From Chrysomallon squamiferum (lineage: Eukaryota > Mollusca > Gastropoda > Neomphalida > Peltospiridae): a DNA stretch of 64,000 nt. Every line of letters starts with the position of its first letter. The stretch's first letter is position 1. Below the pieces are notes generated by a model. The model had not been told where the DNA came from. It made no database searches and saw nothing but the letters and a program-made list of their open reading frames with translations. The stretch spans positions 6,466,059-6,530,058 of the forward strand of contig CM022678.1 in the NCBI GenBank assembly GCA_012295275.1, in the 5' to 3' direction. This document shows, in pieces, positions 13,048 to 20,539 of this stretch. The translations under genes were made by a program, and so were the position numbers.

Positions 13048-16000
13048 AATAATAATAATGATAACTATAATGAAAATGGCAACAACAACAGCAGCAGCAG
13101 TAGTAATCACAATGACATCAAAAAATAATAAAAACAGAAATTGCCTGACGCTGATGAGTAAAATGGATGCATTTTAAAACCAAAATTGGACTCAAAAACC
13201 AAGAAAAAAATTTCATATGGAGGCCAGTTATATTAGATAATAATATTAACATTAAAATACATTCAAATGTATATGATAATCAGTTGATGCTCAAGACAGG
13301 AATTATTAAAGCTAAAACAGACAGTAATTCTATATTAATGAAGTTTATAATATTATGAACTGTAAAACTAGCATACGTTTTGTTTTTTTTCACCTTACAA
13401 ATAACTTTATACACTGCAAGACTATTTTAGTCATTAAATCTTAACATGAACCGTATAGGATTTCCAGGTATTTGTCATTTCTTTAAATATTCACTATAAC
13501 TTTAAGAACTAATGTACACCTTGCTATTAAACATTTGATTCAATGAACAGGTAGATATTTATTTAGTTTATTAAATCTAGTAGATATGTTTTTGTCATTT
13601 TATAAAATCTTAACTGTAACTTTAAGAATTAATATACATTTTGTTATAAACTAATAATTTTATGAACTAGTATGGAGTTAATATTAAGCATAACTTTATG
13701 AACTAGTATGTTTTTTGCTATTAAGTCTTACATATAACCTTATGAATTAGAATATATTTAGTGTATCAGATTTTATCTATAACTTTATGAACTAGTATAC
13801 ATTTAGTTAAATTGTGTTTATAACTTTATCAACTCGTATGTATTTAGTAAAAAAATTTTACCAGTAACTTTATGAATAGTAAACATAGTATAAGCTGTGT
13901 TTAAAACTTTATAAACTGGTATATATATTTAGTTATTAAATTTTACCTATAACTTCATGAGTAGCATACATAGTATAAATTATAACTTTATAAACTGGTA
14001 TATATTTAGTTAAACATTTTACCTATAGCCTTACGAACTAGTATATATATATATTTAGTTATTAAATCTTACCTATATCTTTGTGAACAGTATACTTAGT
14101 ATAAACTGTGTTTATAACTTTATAAACTGTGTTTATAACTTTATAAACTGGTATATATTTAGTTATTAAATCTTACCTATAACTTTAAGAACGAGTAAAT
14201 GTTTCATTAAATCGTGACTATAACTTTACAAAATGGTACATATTTAGTTATTAAATCTTACCTATAGCTTTGTGAACTAGTATACTGTATATATTTAGTT
14301 ATTAAATCTTACCTATAGCTTTGTGAACTAGTATACTGTATATATTTAGTTATTAAATTTTACCTATAGCTTTGTGAACTAGTATACTGTATATATTTAG
14401 TTATTAAATCTTACCTATAGCTTTATGAACTAGTATACTGTATATATTTAGTTATTAAATCTTACCTATAGCTTTGTGAACTAGTATACTGTATATATTT
14501 AGTTAATTAAATTTACCTATAGCTTTGTGAACTAGTATACTGTATATATTTAGTTATTAAATCTTACCTATAACTTTGTGAACTAGTATATGTATATATT
14601 TAGTTATTAAATTTTACCTATAGCTTTGTGAACTAGTATACTGTATATATTTAGTTATTAAATTTTACCTATAGCTTTAACTAGTATAACTAAATATTTA
14701 GTTATTAAATCTTACCTACAGCTTTATGAACTAGTATACTGTATATATTTAGTAATTAAATCTTACCTACAGCTTTATGAACTAGTATACTGTATATATT
14801 TAGTTATTAAATCTTACCTATAGCTTTATGAACTAGTATACTGTATATATTTAGTTATTAAATCTTACCTATAGCTTTAAGAACATCTAATCATTTCATT
14901 AAATCGTGACTATAACTTTACAAAATGGTACTTATTTAGTTATTAAATCTTACCTACAGCTTTATGAACTAGTATACTGTATATATTTAGTTATTAAATC
15001 TTACCTATAGCTTTGTGAACTTTAAATATTTAGTTATAAAATCTTACCTATAACTTTACGAATGAGTAAACATTTAATTAAATCGTGACTCTAACTTTAT
15101 GAAATGGTATCACTATACCTTTACAAAATGGTACATATTTAGTTATTAAATCTTACCTATAGCTCTGTGAACTGCTGGACTGCTGTACAGAATTGCACCT
15201 CCAGCCACCAGTGAACTTATAACAAAAATTAAAACCCATTTCCTTGATGAGCCGCTTTTTTGAGGTTTTGCTTTTTCCTTGTGTTTAGTCTGCGAAGGAC
15301 TCGGGCTAGGCAATTTTTTGTTCTGTTTTCCTCCGTTTTTCTGTTGTTCATTTGAACTGTTCTGAGGTTTTGGAGACTTGTCACCTAAAAATAAATAAAT
15401 ATATATGTAGATAAAATGCATATATTTTCAAAATGGTCGTTGAAGAGTATACTTCACATTATCTTGTGCATGAGGGACTGTTAGTTTATTTATTCTGAAA
15501 ACTGTTACAAAAAGAACCTTCAGATAAAATCAGTTTTCTTTTTTTATATGAAGATTACAGAAAAATGGCAAAGTTAAAAGATTTCGTAAATCCTTCATAC
15601 TTTATTGTTATTTATGACTAAATGGCAAACAAAAAACCAAAATAAAATAAAATAAAATAAAACTTGGAAAGGTGTTGAATATATTTAAAATACTGCTTTG
15701 TATCAACACAAATATTCTTTAAAGCAAAAACATAGGTAAACAATCTGAATAATATCATAAACCCTCTGAAATAACATTTCCTCCACATTATTATTATTTT
15801 TTTTTTTTTTTGTTATCACATACCTGTATCGTAAGAAAACATTTCACTTCTAAATATATTTACGCACCAACCATGTCTTAAATCGAGTTTTCAATGTGAT
15901 TTAATCTGCTTCATCAAAAAGTAGCAAAACATTGCCCTGCCCACCAGCTTTGACTCCACGACAGCGACAAATATATTTTAGTAGATTTTAATCAATTTCA

Positions 16001-16768
16001 GTTTTACCAGCTGTTTCGTCAATAAAAGTGACTGACATTTTAATTACCTCATGTTGCCTGAACATTCATAGTTTTTTTTGTTTTTTTGTTGTTGTGTTTA
16101 GCAAGATGTTGTGAAATAGCAGCTGAATATAATTTATAATGTCGAAAATAAATGATTAGGACATTATTACAACTTTATATAAATGACAAATCAGAAATAT
16201 AGACTGTATGCATTAGTTATTTTGTTGTTTTTTTTTAAATTTTGTTTTGTTTTTTTATTTTGTTTTAATTTTATTTTATTTATATATTTTTTTTTTTTTT
16301 TCTTTTTTTTATGATTATTATTATTATCACTTTTTTTTAGGATATTTGTATTTGATAGTAAAGGTTTAATTTTATTTATTGTTTTTTTATTACATTATTC
16401 AAACATTTTTTTTTTTTTTTTTTTTATGTTCAGGTGTATAGTACATTTATTTTATGGACAATTTTTTTTTTTTTTTTTTTAATGTTACTACAGAAAAAAA
16501 AGAAGAAGAGGAAATTTACATATCTATATACATACTTCTTATTTATTATTATTAGTTTTAAACTAGATTAAAAGTCACTTGTGGTGTGCTCAAAGGATAT
16601 CTGATTATTTAATGACTTTTCCATGTGTTCATATTTATTTTACCTTTATCCATTTTTAACATTATTCTTATTTCTTGGATAAATTATATATATATATATA
16701 TATGTGTTTATTTTTTTAAATTTTACTTTGTCATTTGATTTGATATAAAATGTAATAAATGTGCATGT

Positions 16769-16847
<79 letters not shown>

Positions 16848-17629
16848 AAACATCATTTATTCATTTATATTTTTAAAGTTAACTATATCACTCTTGGGAA
16901 GTACTGCATGGTTATTATTTACTTTAAAAAAGTAATAAATAAAAAATATGCAGTTTAATATGTGAGTGCATGTTTTGTGTGTAATACACAGACACATACA
17001 CACATATAAATAGTTAATTATTGAACAAAGACTACAATTGAATTTCTTAAAATATTATTAAAGCTGACACTTCTTCAGAGATTATAAAACACATAGAGAC
17101 AAATAAGCAAATATAATAAAATATAAAATAAAATAAATCAAGTTATTAAATAATAAATATCAAATACAAAACTTCAGACCATGTTATTTGTTTTTTCTTC
17201 ATTTCTACAATTGTAGCAGTATCGTATTTTTAACATGATTGCTTACGGCAGAAACAGAAGTAAATAATTAATAATACTAATTAATAAGTTAATAAACAGA
17301 TTTTATATGTAATCTATGATCTAGGTAAGTTTGCTGTTCCAAATAACACTCAAAAAATAAGTAAGAAAAACGTAAATTGAAGGGATATTCAAAAATGTGA
17401 AAGAAACTGAGACATTTATGGCACAAAGTCAAAGATAACAAGAAGCTTTTTCTTTGATTTTATGACGACTGTCACTTTACCAATCTTCCTAGTTCTTGCT
17501 GGACTCAGGTTTAGTAAAGTTTCGATATAAACTATTTTACTGAGCGTAAAAATAAACGGTAAATATACATTATTCCAAAATGCACTCACTACGAGAATTT
17601 TGAGAATTATGCTTCTTCTTCGAACCCAT
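449..17629 (-). CDS. ASPH: Aspartyl/asparaginyl beta-hydroxylase (ASPH), whole gene in window, 3' end cut off
   Basis: Type II ER membrane 2-oxoglutarate/Fe(II) dioxygenase that hydroxylates Asp/Asn in EGF-like domains. Nine coding exons in transcript order: 17590-17629, 15157-15384, 7501-9138, 6605-6842, 5121-5257, 4255-4449, 3416-3532, 1129-1264, 449-540. Phases join correctly except inside exons 3 and 7. Order in the protein: short basic cytosolic tail, one membrane helix (about residues 63-80), a long Lys/Glu-rich luminal repeat, a TPR-like region (exons 4-7), then the entry to the catalytic domain with a conserved C-x6-C pair in exon 9. The catalytic His/Asp residues lie beyond the left edge. 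Exon 3 carries a +1 frameshift and exon 7 is internally broken, so no uninterrupted protein can be read. Family assignment is by similarity to vertebrate ASPH in exons 4-9. Confidence 0.93.
541..1128 (-). other. ASPH intron 8, a GC-AG intron
   Basis: It begins with GCAAGTAG (donor dinucleotide at 1127-1128 on the plus strand) and ends TATGTTTTAG before 540. Inside, two diverged copies of an 80-90 bp AT-rich segment containing CTGACTCCAC lie at about 790-960. No other exon is visible. Confidence 0.8.
1129..1264 (-). CDS. ASPH: ASPH coding exon 8
   Basis: 136 bp. It starts in phase 0 after a TTTACAG acceptor and codes for LLEDNWKVIRDEGLAQLD, then a GMFMPEEEKLSEKGSW block and FTLYAQ, matching ERNWKLIRDEGLAVMD and REKGDWSQFTLWQQG of vertebrate ASPH. 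The exon ends CAAG before GCAAGT, a GC donor. Using the nearby GT instead would put exon 9 out of frame, while the GC donor gives AQG-RKDKRACEK. Confidence 0.9.
1286..1515. repeat. (TTA/TTG)n and (GT)n-(GA)n microsatellites
   Basis: Mixed TTA/TTG trinucleotides at 1286-1400, then a short GT run and about 25 GA dinucleotides at 1463-1515, inside ASPH intron 7. Confidence 0.95.
1685..3415 (-). repeat. Tandem array derived from the ASPH exon 7 donor region
   Basis: About 18 copies of an 86-104 bp unit. On the gene strand each unit carries the coding end of exon 7 (frame reads WTEDQTGYFKYFK), its GTGAG or GTAAG donor, intron sequence, and a (GACA)n run whose length explains most of the size variation. 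Copies from 1685 to about 2560 are clean; copies from about 2600 to 3415 are broken by small indels and A-rich patches. Nearly every clean copy has a usable-looking 5' splice site downstream of the real one. Confidence 0.92.
3416..3532 (-). pseudogene. ASPH: ASPH exon 7, internally broken copy
   Basis: The acceptor (TTTTGCAG) and donor (TTCAAG then GTGAGATTT) are intact. The first codons, AY, match the family, but the phase-0 frame then meets a stop. Recognisable pieces lie in different frames: EKENGIKLVQYQ in one, RDLYNVELTGR in the next, then traces of a WW-x-EDQ region. At 117 bp it is about 21 bp shorter than the family exon would be. It lies next to the most damaged end of the tandem array at 1685-3415. 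Consensus error in a repeat-rich patch and real loss of function are both possible. Confidence 0.75.
3541..3740. repeat. (AATG)n and (AAAT)n tetranucleotide repeats
   Basis: Long interrupted runs of GAAT and AAAT tetramers in ASPH intron 6. The same AATG motif has also invaded the exon 7-derived array at about 2610-2790. Confidence 0.9.
3926..4170. repeat. (AG)n, (ATA)n and (GAA)n microsatellites
   Basis: AG run at 3926-3973, ATA run at 4100-4139 and a short GAA run at about 4149-4170, in ASPH intron 6. No coding signal. Confidence 0.9.
4255..4449 (-). CDS. ASPH: ASPH coding exon 6, TPR-like region
   Basis: 195 bp, phase 0 at both ends. It starts VLKINPADGFAMVHLGFI and contains EPGTLDGRFFFHLGDALQR, matching the conserved PGTDDGRFYFHLGDAMQR of vertebrate ASPH. 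It ends LNRTEE before GTAAAA. Confidence 0.94.
4450..5120 (-). other. ASPH intron 5, filled with trinucleotide repeats
   Basis: GTT, GTA, AGC and AGT trinucleotide runs fill about 4525-4900, followed by two copies of a 29-bp unit (GTAGCTGTAGTATTTGACAT and on) at about 4980-5040. The long open frames here are repeat artefacts. Confidence 0.85.
5121..5257 (-). CDS. ASPH: ASPH coding exon 5, TPR-like region
   Basis: 137 bp, entered in phase 1 and left in phase 0 at a GTGAGT donor. It contains LVTRFPADVKLKNELGV and RYLMIGKNDEAQNVFEN, matching the LFPNDTSLKNDLGVGYLLIG region of vertebrate ASPH. Confidence 0.92.
5459..5693. repeat. 22-24 bp minisatellite in ASPH intron 4
   Basis: About ten copies alternating between CATCTCACAAATGAAACTTT and CATCTCACAAATGACAATTT types, in tandem. 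The two unit types alternate, so the real period is partly a 46-bp dimer. Confidence 0.93.
5735..6600. repeat. Decayed tandem repeat of about 110-120 bp in ASPH intron 4
   Basis: At least five diverged copies share the order: a GCTATGG/GCCATAG-like block, TATT(C/T)AACA, TTTC, (C/T)TTCAAGA, CAATATTGT, then ACTTACTTAA. It runs up to the exon 4 donor. A poly-A run lies at 6361-6380. Confidence 0.6.
6605..6842 (-). CDS. ASPH: ASPH coding exon 4, TPR-like region
   Basis: 238 bp, phase 0 in and phase 1 out. It starts KKHQDALEKFDTILTKHP and contains HSPRALYGKA and YRSNEILER, which correspond to the SPRARYGKA and RRSNEVL stretches of vertebrate ASPH, then PDVPDDLYKEAGRTLSERQ. The donor is GTTAGT. 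The join to exon 5 gives EFR-G-WGGKAV. Confidence 0.92.
6843..7500 (-). other. ASPH intron 3
   Basis: Poly-A at about 6858-6882, two near-identical 54-bp copies at 6971-7080 (rich in CAACAAAAAAACAG), then a C-rich, T-rich stretch of decayed short repeats (ATCCACTTT and CCATCAATAA types) up to the exon 3 donor. No exon seen. Confidence 0.75.
7501..9138 (-). CDS. ASPH: ASPH coding exon 3, giant Lys/Glu luminal repeat exon with a frameshift
   Basis: A 1638-bp exon. It starts by completing an Asp codon with exon 2 (phase 1), then reads HIMIKYFHPDILVAVHNF, an acidic stretch, and about 35 copies of an eight-residue unit of the type KPKQEEK plus A/S/T. Its end, ADNLIRSALDEADSLYEK, matches the start of the ASPH TPR-like region. 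The first part (9138 to about 8165) and the last part (about 8165 to 7501) are open in different frames. The exon is one base too long for its flanking phases, which fits one extra base in the T5 run at 8165-8169 (plus strand). Alternating Lys/Glu (KEKE) stretches in the related proteins triadin and junctin bind calsequestrin; that role here is inference. Confidence 0.85.
8030..8925 (-). repeat. 24-bp coding repeat (KPKQEEK type) in ASPH exon 3
   Basis: About 35 tandem copies of a 24-bp unit with the gene-strand core AAGCCAAAACAAGAAGAG. Because the unit has no stop in several frames, long false ORFs appear on both strands here. Confidence 0.95.
9139..13419 (-). other. ASPH intron 2, proximal part
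   Basis: AT-rich intron with microsatellites: (ATA)n at 9160-9200, (TG)n at 9396-9456, (GA)n at 9515-9560, (TA)n at 10051-10080, (AAC)n then (TAC)n at 10227-10312, (ATA)n at 10405-10440, GA runs near 12343, poly-T at 12577-12602, and (AAC)n at 13015-13045. I see no conserved exon. Confidence 0.75.
11035..11840. repeat. Decayed tandem repeat of roughly 110-120 bp
   Basis: About seven diverged copies share TATAATTATAAAATA, then a TCATTAAA(T/A)AA block, ATATTTTTCTATTTTTGT and AGATAACCA. Copies nearest 11500-11840 are the most diverged. Confidence 0.6.
13420..15150 (-). repeat. Tandem array derived from the ASPH exon 2 donor region
   Basis: About 20 copies of a unit close to 51 bp at 13940-15060, with older and longer copies out to about 13420. 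On the gene strand each copy reads AGTTCACAAAGCTATAG, then GTAAGATTTAATAACTAAAT. This is the last 17 bases of exon 2 plus its 5' splice site and intron start, with one or two substitutions. Most copies keep a strong GTAAG donor. The real donor is at 15156-15157, directly beside the array. Confidence 0.93.
15157..15384 (-). CDS. ASPH: ASPH coding exon 2, cytosolic tail and membrane anchor
   Basis: Phase 1 at both ends, 228 bp. A hydrophilic Lys/Ser/Pro/Gln-rich stretch is followed by a single membrane helix starting RKWVLIFVISSLVAGG and ending in SSPAVHRAI. Basic residues sit just before the helix, which fits a signal anchor with the lumen on the C-terminal side. The donor (ATAG then GTAAGATTT) is the source of the tandem array that fills the adjacent intron. 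Confidence 0.88.
15385..17589 (-). other. ASPH intron 1
   Basis: AT-rich, with many poly-T and poly-A runs (about 15790-15810, 16280-16310, 16405-16425, 16462-16480) and a long (GA)n. No exon seen between the exon 1 donor and the exon 2 acceptor. Confidence 0.7.
16772..16846. repeat. (GA)n microsatellite
   Basis: About 37 perfect GA dinucleotides in ASPH intron 1. Confidence 0.97.
17590..17629 (-). CDS. ASPH: ASPH coding exon 1
   Basis: ATG at 17629-17627 has G at -3 and G at +4. It codes for 13 residues, MGSKKKHNSQNSR, and ends in phase 1 at a GTGAGT donor. The split Ser codon is completed by exon 2. A short basic hydrophilic start is typical of the ASPH cytosolic tail. A longer frame over the same bases starts at a GTG and is a shadow. 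Confidence 0.8.
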
Positions 17630-17752
17630 CTCACCCGCTTCTCTTTTAATTTAATTTATATTTTTTTCCGCTGATTTTAAATCAGTGCATGCTACTTGTC
17701 ACATAAACAAACAAAACGTCAACGTGGGTAGTAAAAGCGGAAGTGGTTAGAA

Positions 17753-17766
17753 GCGCCCCCTCTCGT
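17753..17766 (-). promoter_or_regulatory. CTCF-like motif near the ASPH start
   Basis: The minus strand reads AGGGGGCGCT preceded by CGAG, matching the AGRKGGCRS core of the CTCF motif. The upstream CCASY part matches poorly. Confidence 0.35.
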
Positions 17767-18129
17767 ATAATCTCATGACCACTTAAATGAGACTTGGATT
17801 CGAAGTTAAAATTATTTCCGCGCCTTCTTTCAAAATGCTAGTATATAAACAAATAAAAAAATAAAAATTTTGGAAACTGTTGGTTTAACGACCTGTTCTT
17901 TTCTTTCTTTTTTCTTCATCTTATTTTTTGAAATTTTATTACGTTCATTACAATTTTGTTGGTTTGAGGGTTTTTGTTTATATGTAAATAAGCCGTTACA
18001 ATAGGATTACGTCATGAACATTATGACGAACATATATTGTGGTGCATTAAGCATTCATAAATGAAAGTTCTTAATTTAAACACAGGTAAAGTAATAAAAA
18101 TTATACAAATAATATAAGAATATGTGTAA

Positions 18130-18130
<1 letters not shown>

Positions 18131-18214
<84 letters not shown>
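18131..18214. repeat. (GT)n-(GA)n compound microsatellite
   Basis: GT dinucleotides at 18131-18161 followed directly by GA dinucleotides to 18214. Confidence 0.97.
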
Positions 18215-18218
<4 letters not shown>

Positions 18219-18739
18219 ATTTGTTATAACATTATTTAATATGAAATGCAGACTACAGTATAAATTAGAAATTAGAAATATATATAGTAACAATAGAAAC
18301 ATTGATTTTCTGTTATTTGTTTATTTTAGTTTTTGTTTGTTTATAGTTATATATATATATGTGCTCACGCACGTCATAAACATGTAGTTCTAATTGTCTG
18401 GGTTTTTGTTTTTTTTTTAATTGTTTTGCTGTTGTTGTTTTTGTTTTTTGTTGTTGTTTGTTGTCGCTGTTGTTGTTTGTTGTCGCTGTTGTTGTTTTTT
18501 CTCGTTTCAGAAATGCTTTTTAAAATATTTTTCATTTGATTTATGTAAGTATGCTCAGTACATTTACATGTTAACAGGGTTCGTATTTCTAACAGTATTA
18601 TGCAAAATTATCGACCTTATTCAGAATAATTCATAATCCATAGCTGTTGACAACTAATTTATTTTCGTGTTATAAATGTCCGGACAAGGCGCAGATCTGG
18701 TCATCGATTAATTATTCCCCCCTTGTTCTTTTGTGCACG

Positions 18740-18754
18740 TTTACAGAGGGCGCT
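18740..18754 (+). promoter_or_regulatory. CTCF-like motif between ASPH and NKAIN
   Basis: TTTACAGAGGGCGCT matches the AGRKGGCRS core exactly. Confidence 0.4.
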
Positions 18755-20102
18755 GTTTACCGAGATAATGCGGGGGGGGTAAATAAAAGGGAAATAATTT
18801 CATAGCAGAAGATAATTTTGAAGAGAAATTATGTAATAATATATTGCCACAGATATTATACGATAAATTAAAATTTATATTTTCAATAAATGGAAAACGA
18901 CGACTACGACAACAACACAACCACCAATACTACTATTACTAGTAGTAATAATAAAATAATAACGAAAATTAATTATTTTTATAATTCTGAGAGAGAGAGA
19001 GAGTAAACTGTCGGATGTCACCGCACTGGATAATTTTGTCGGTTAGCAAATACGGATATTTTGTACAAGTTTCCAATTGAAATAATTAATTGATCCTATC
19101 AGAGATGACAAGAAGGGGAAATAACCAATGGGCTGCGTATATACATATATGCATTAGAGTTGTGTTTCATAAATATAAAAAGTAATTTATCAGCTAATAT
19201 ATATATATATAATCGTTTCTAACGTAATAATGCAGCAACAATAATAACGACAATTAAGCTAATAAATCAGTATATAAAAATGTGCTTTCATTCTAATATC
19301 GCATTAATCTTTCTTTTCTTTTTTACTTTTGTTGTTGTTTGTTTGTTTGTTTTTTTAAATTAGATTAAAATTAATTATTGCAGGTAAAACCAACTGAACC
19401 ATATGCTATCCATTATAAATCACAGACGCTTTCAGGTGGTTTTTACGTACTTCAAAACAACTCCCTCTGATTAGCACGTTATATATGTCTGTCTGACTGA
19501 ATATAATTAAATTATAATGATTTTCTCACACACATACAAATAAAAAAAAAAGAAATGAAACGGAAGATAATTTACATTTATTCGACTAAATAACAAAAGT
19601 AAAATATAAAAATAAAGAGTAAACGAGTCAAATAAAAAGTCAATCATGCGGTAACTTCCGGTATTTGAATAATTACATTCAAACCATACCTTTAACAAAA
19701 CAAACCATTTTTTTATTTTTTTATTTTAAATATTGATCATATTTATTATTGGAATTATTTATAGGCGTATTAATAAATTCGTTGTAATTTTTAACAACCC
19801 TTTCGTTTCTGATATGTGTTATACGTACTCAAATTGGTTTTGTTTTGCAGTGTTGACATTATTCTAGTTCGTAAATTGGCTTCCGTTGTATTCTGCCGCT
19901 AATCACAGAAAACATTCCACAGATGTTTTTTTTCATTTCTGGATCAAGCAAATATCAAATATTTATTTACAATAAATATCATACAAATGCGTCTCAAAAG
20001 CCTTGTATGCAAAATGTTGCCCGTAATCATATTATTCTGACGAAGATATTTAAATTTATAAGGACCTATTTTGTCACACGCGTTGACATTTCGTAAATCG
20101 CC

Positions 20103-20204
20103 ATGGAGGAAGACGAGACTAGCAATTATGTTGGTTAGCGAGAATTTAAAAATATTTTGAAGAAAATAATAGATATGCCCACGGATATATCGGATGTAAC
20201 TTAA
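20103..20204 (+). promoter_or_regulatory. Two short upstream ORFs in the NKAIN leader
   Basis: An 11-codon uORF (MEEDETSNYVG, 20103-20138) and a 9-codon uORF (MPTDISDVT, 20175-20204) end 75 and 9 bases before the NKAIN ATG. If transcription starts upstream of 20100, they would be expected to reduce translation of the main frame. The start site is not known. Confidence 0.45.
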
Positions 20205-20212
20205 CCAGAAAA

Positions 20213-20287
20213 ATGGTGAACACTTCGGATAAGTGTTTCACGCGATCTATACACACCGCCTTGGTTGTGTTGTTCTTTATTCAGCTG
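20213..20287 (+). CDS. NKAIN: NKAIN coding exon 1
   Basis: 25 codons, phase 0 out at GTAAGT. The ATG has A at -3 and G at +4. It codes for MVNTSDKCFTRSIHTALVVL and then FFIQL, the start and most of membrane helix 1. The position of this exon and its Q-L end match vertebrate NKAIN exon 1. Confidence 0.88.
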
Positions 20288-20505
20288 GTAAGTATGGTTA
20301 GTGATAAATGGCTATATAACTCGCTTTACGAGTTAATATTATGATATTGCTTCTAGACCCGCTATTGACTTCATCATGACTCAGACACGCTGCACCCTAA
20401 GTTAATGCTATATGCAGAATTAATATTAGAAAATGTATTTTTCGCCTAAACTGACGTAAGATGTCATCTTTTGGATCTTCGTATTAATTTATTTTTAATC
20501 TAAAA

Positions 20506-20539
<34 letters not shown>

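Larger units (their letters stand above)
17630..20212. promoter_or_regulatory. Shared upstream region of ASPH (minus) and NKAIN (plus)
   Basis: The 2.6 kb between the two start codons. GC content rises near 17690-17830 and 18660-18780. It contains a (GT)n-(GA)n microsatellite, two CTCF-like motifs and a TACGTCA half-site near 18008. I could not place a TATA box or a transcription start with confidence. Confidence 0.5.

Noticed and set aside
17416-17634. 72-codon minus-strand frame starting MRWVRRRS
   Set aside because: It starts at a GTG and overlaps ASPH exon 1 in another frame; the ATG at 17629 with its donor joins exon 2 in phase.
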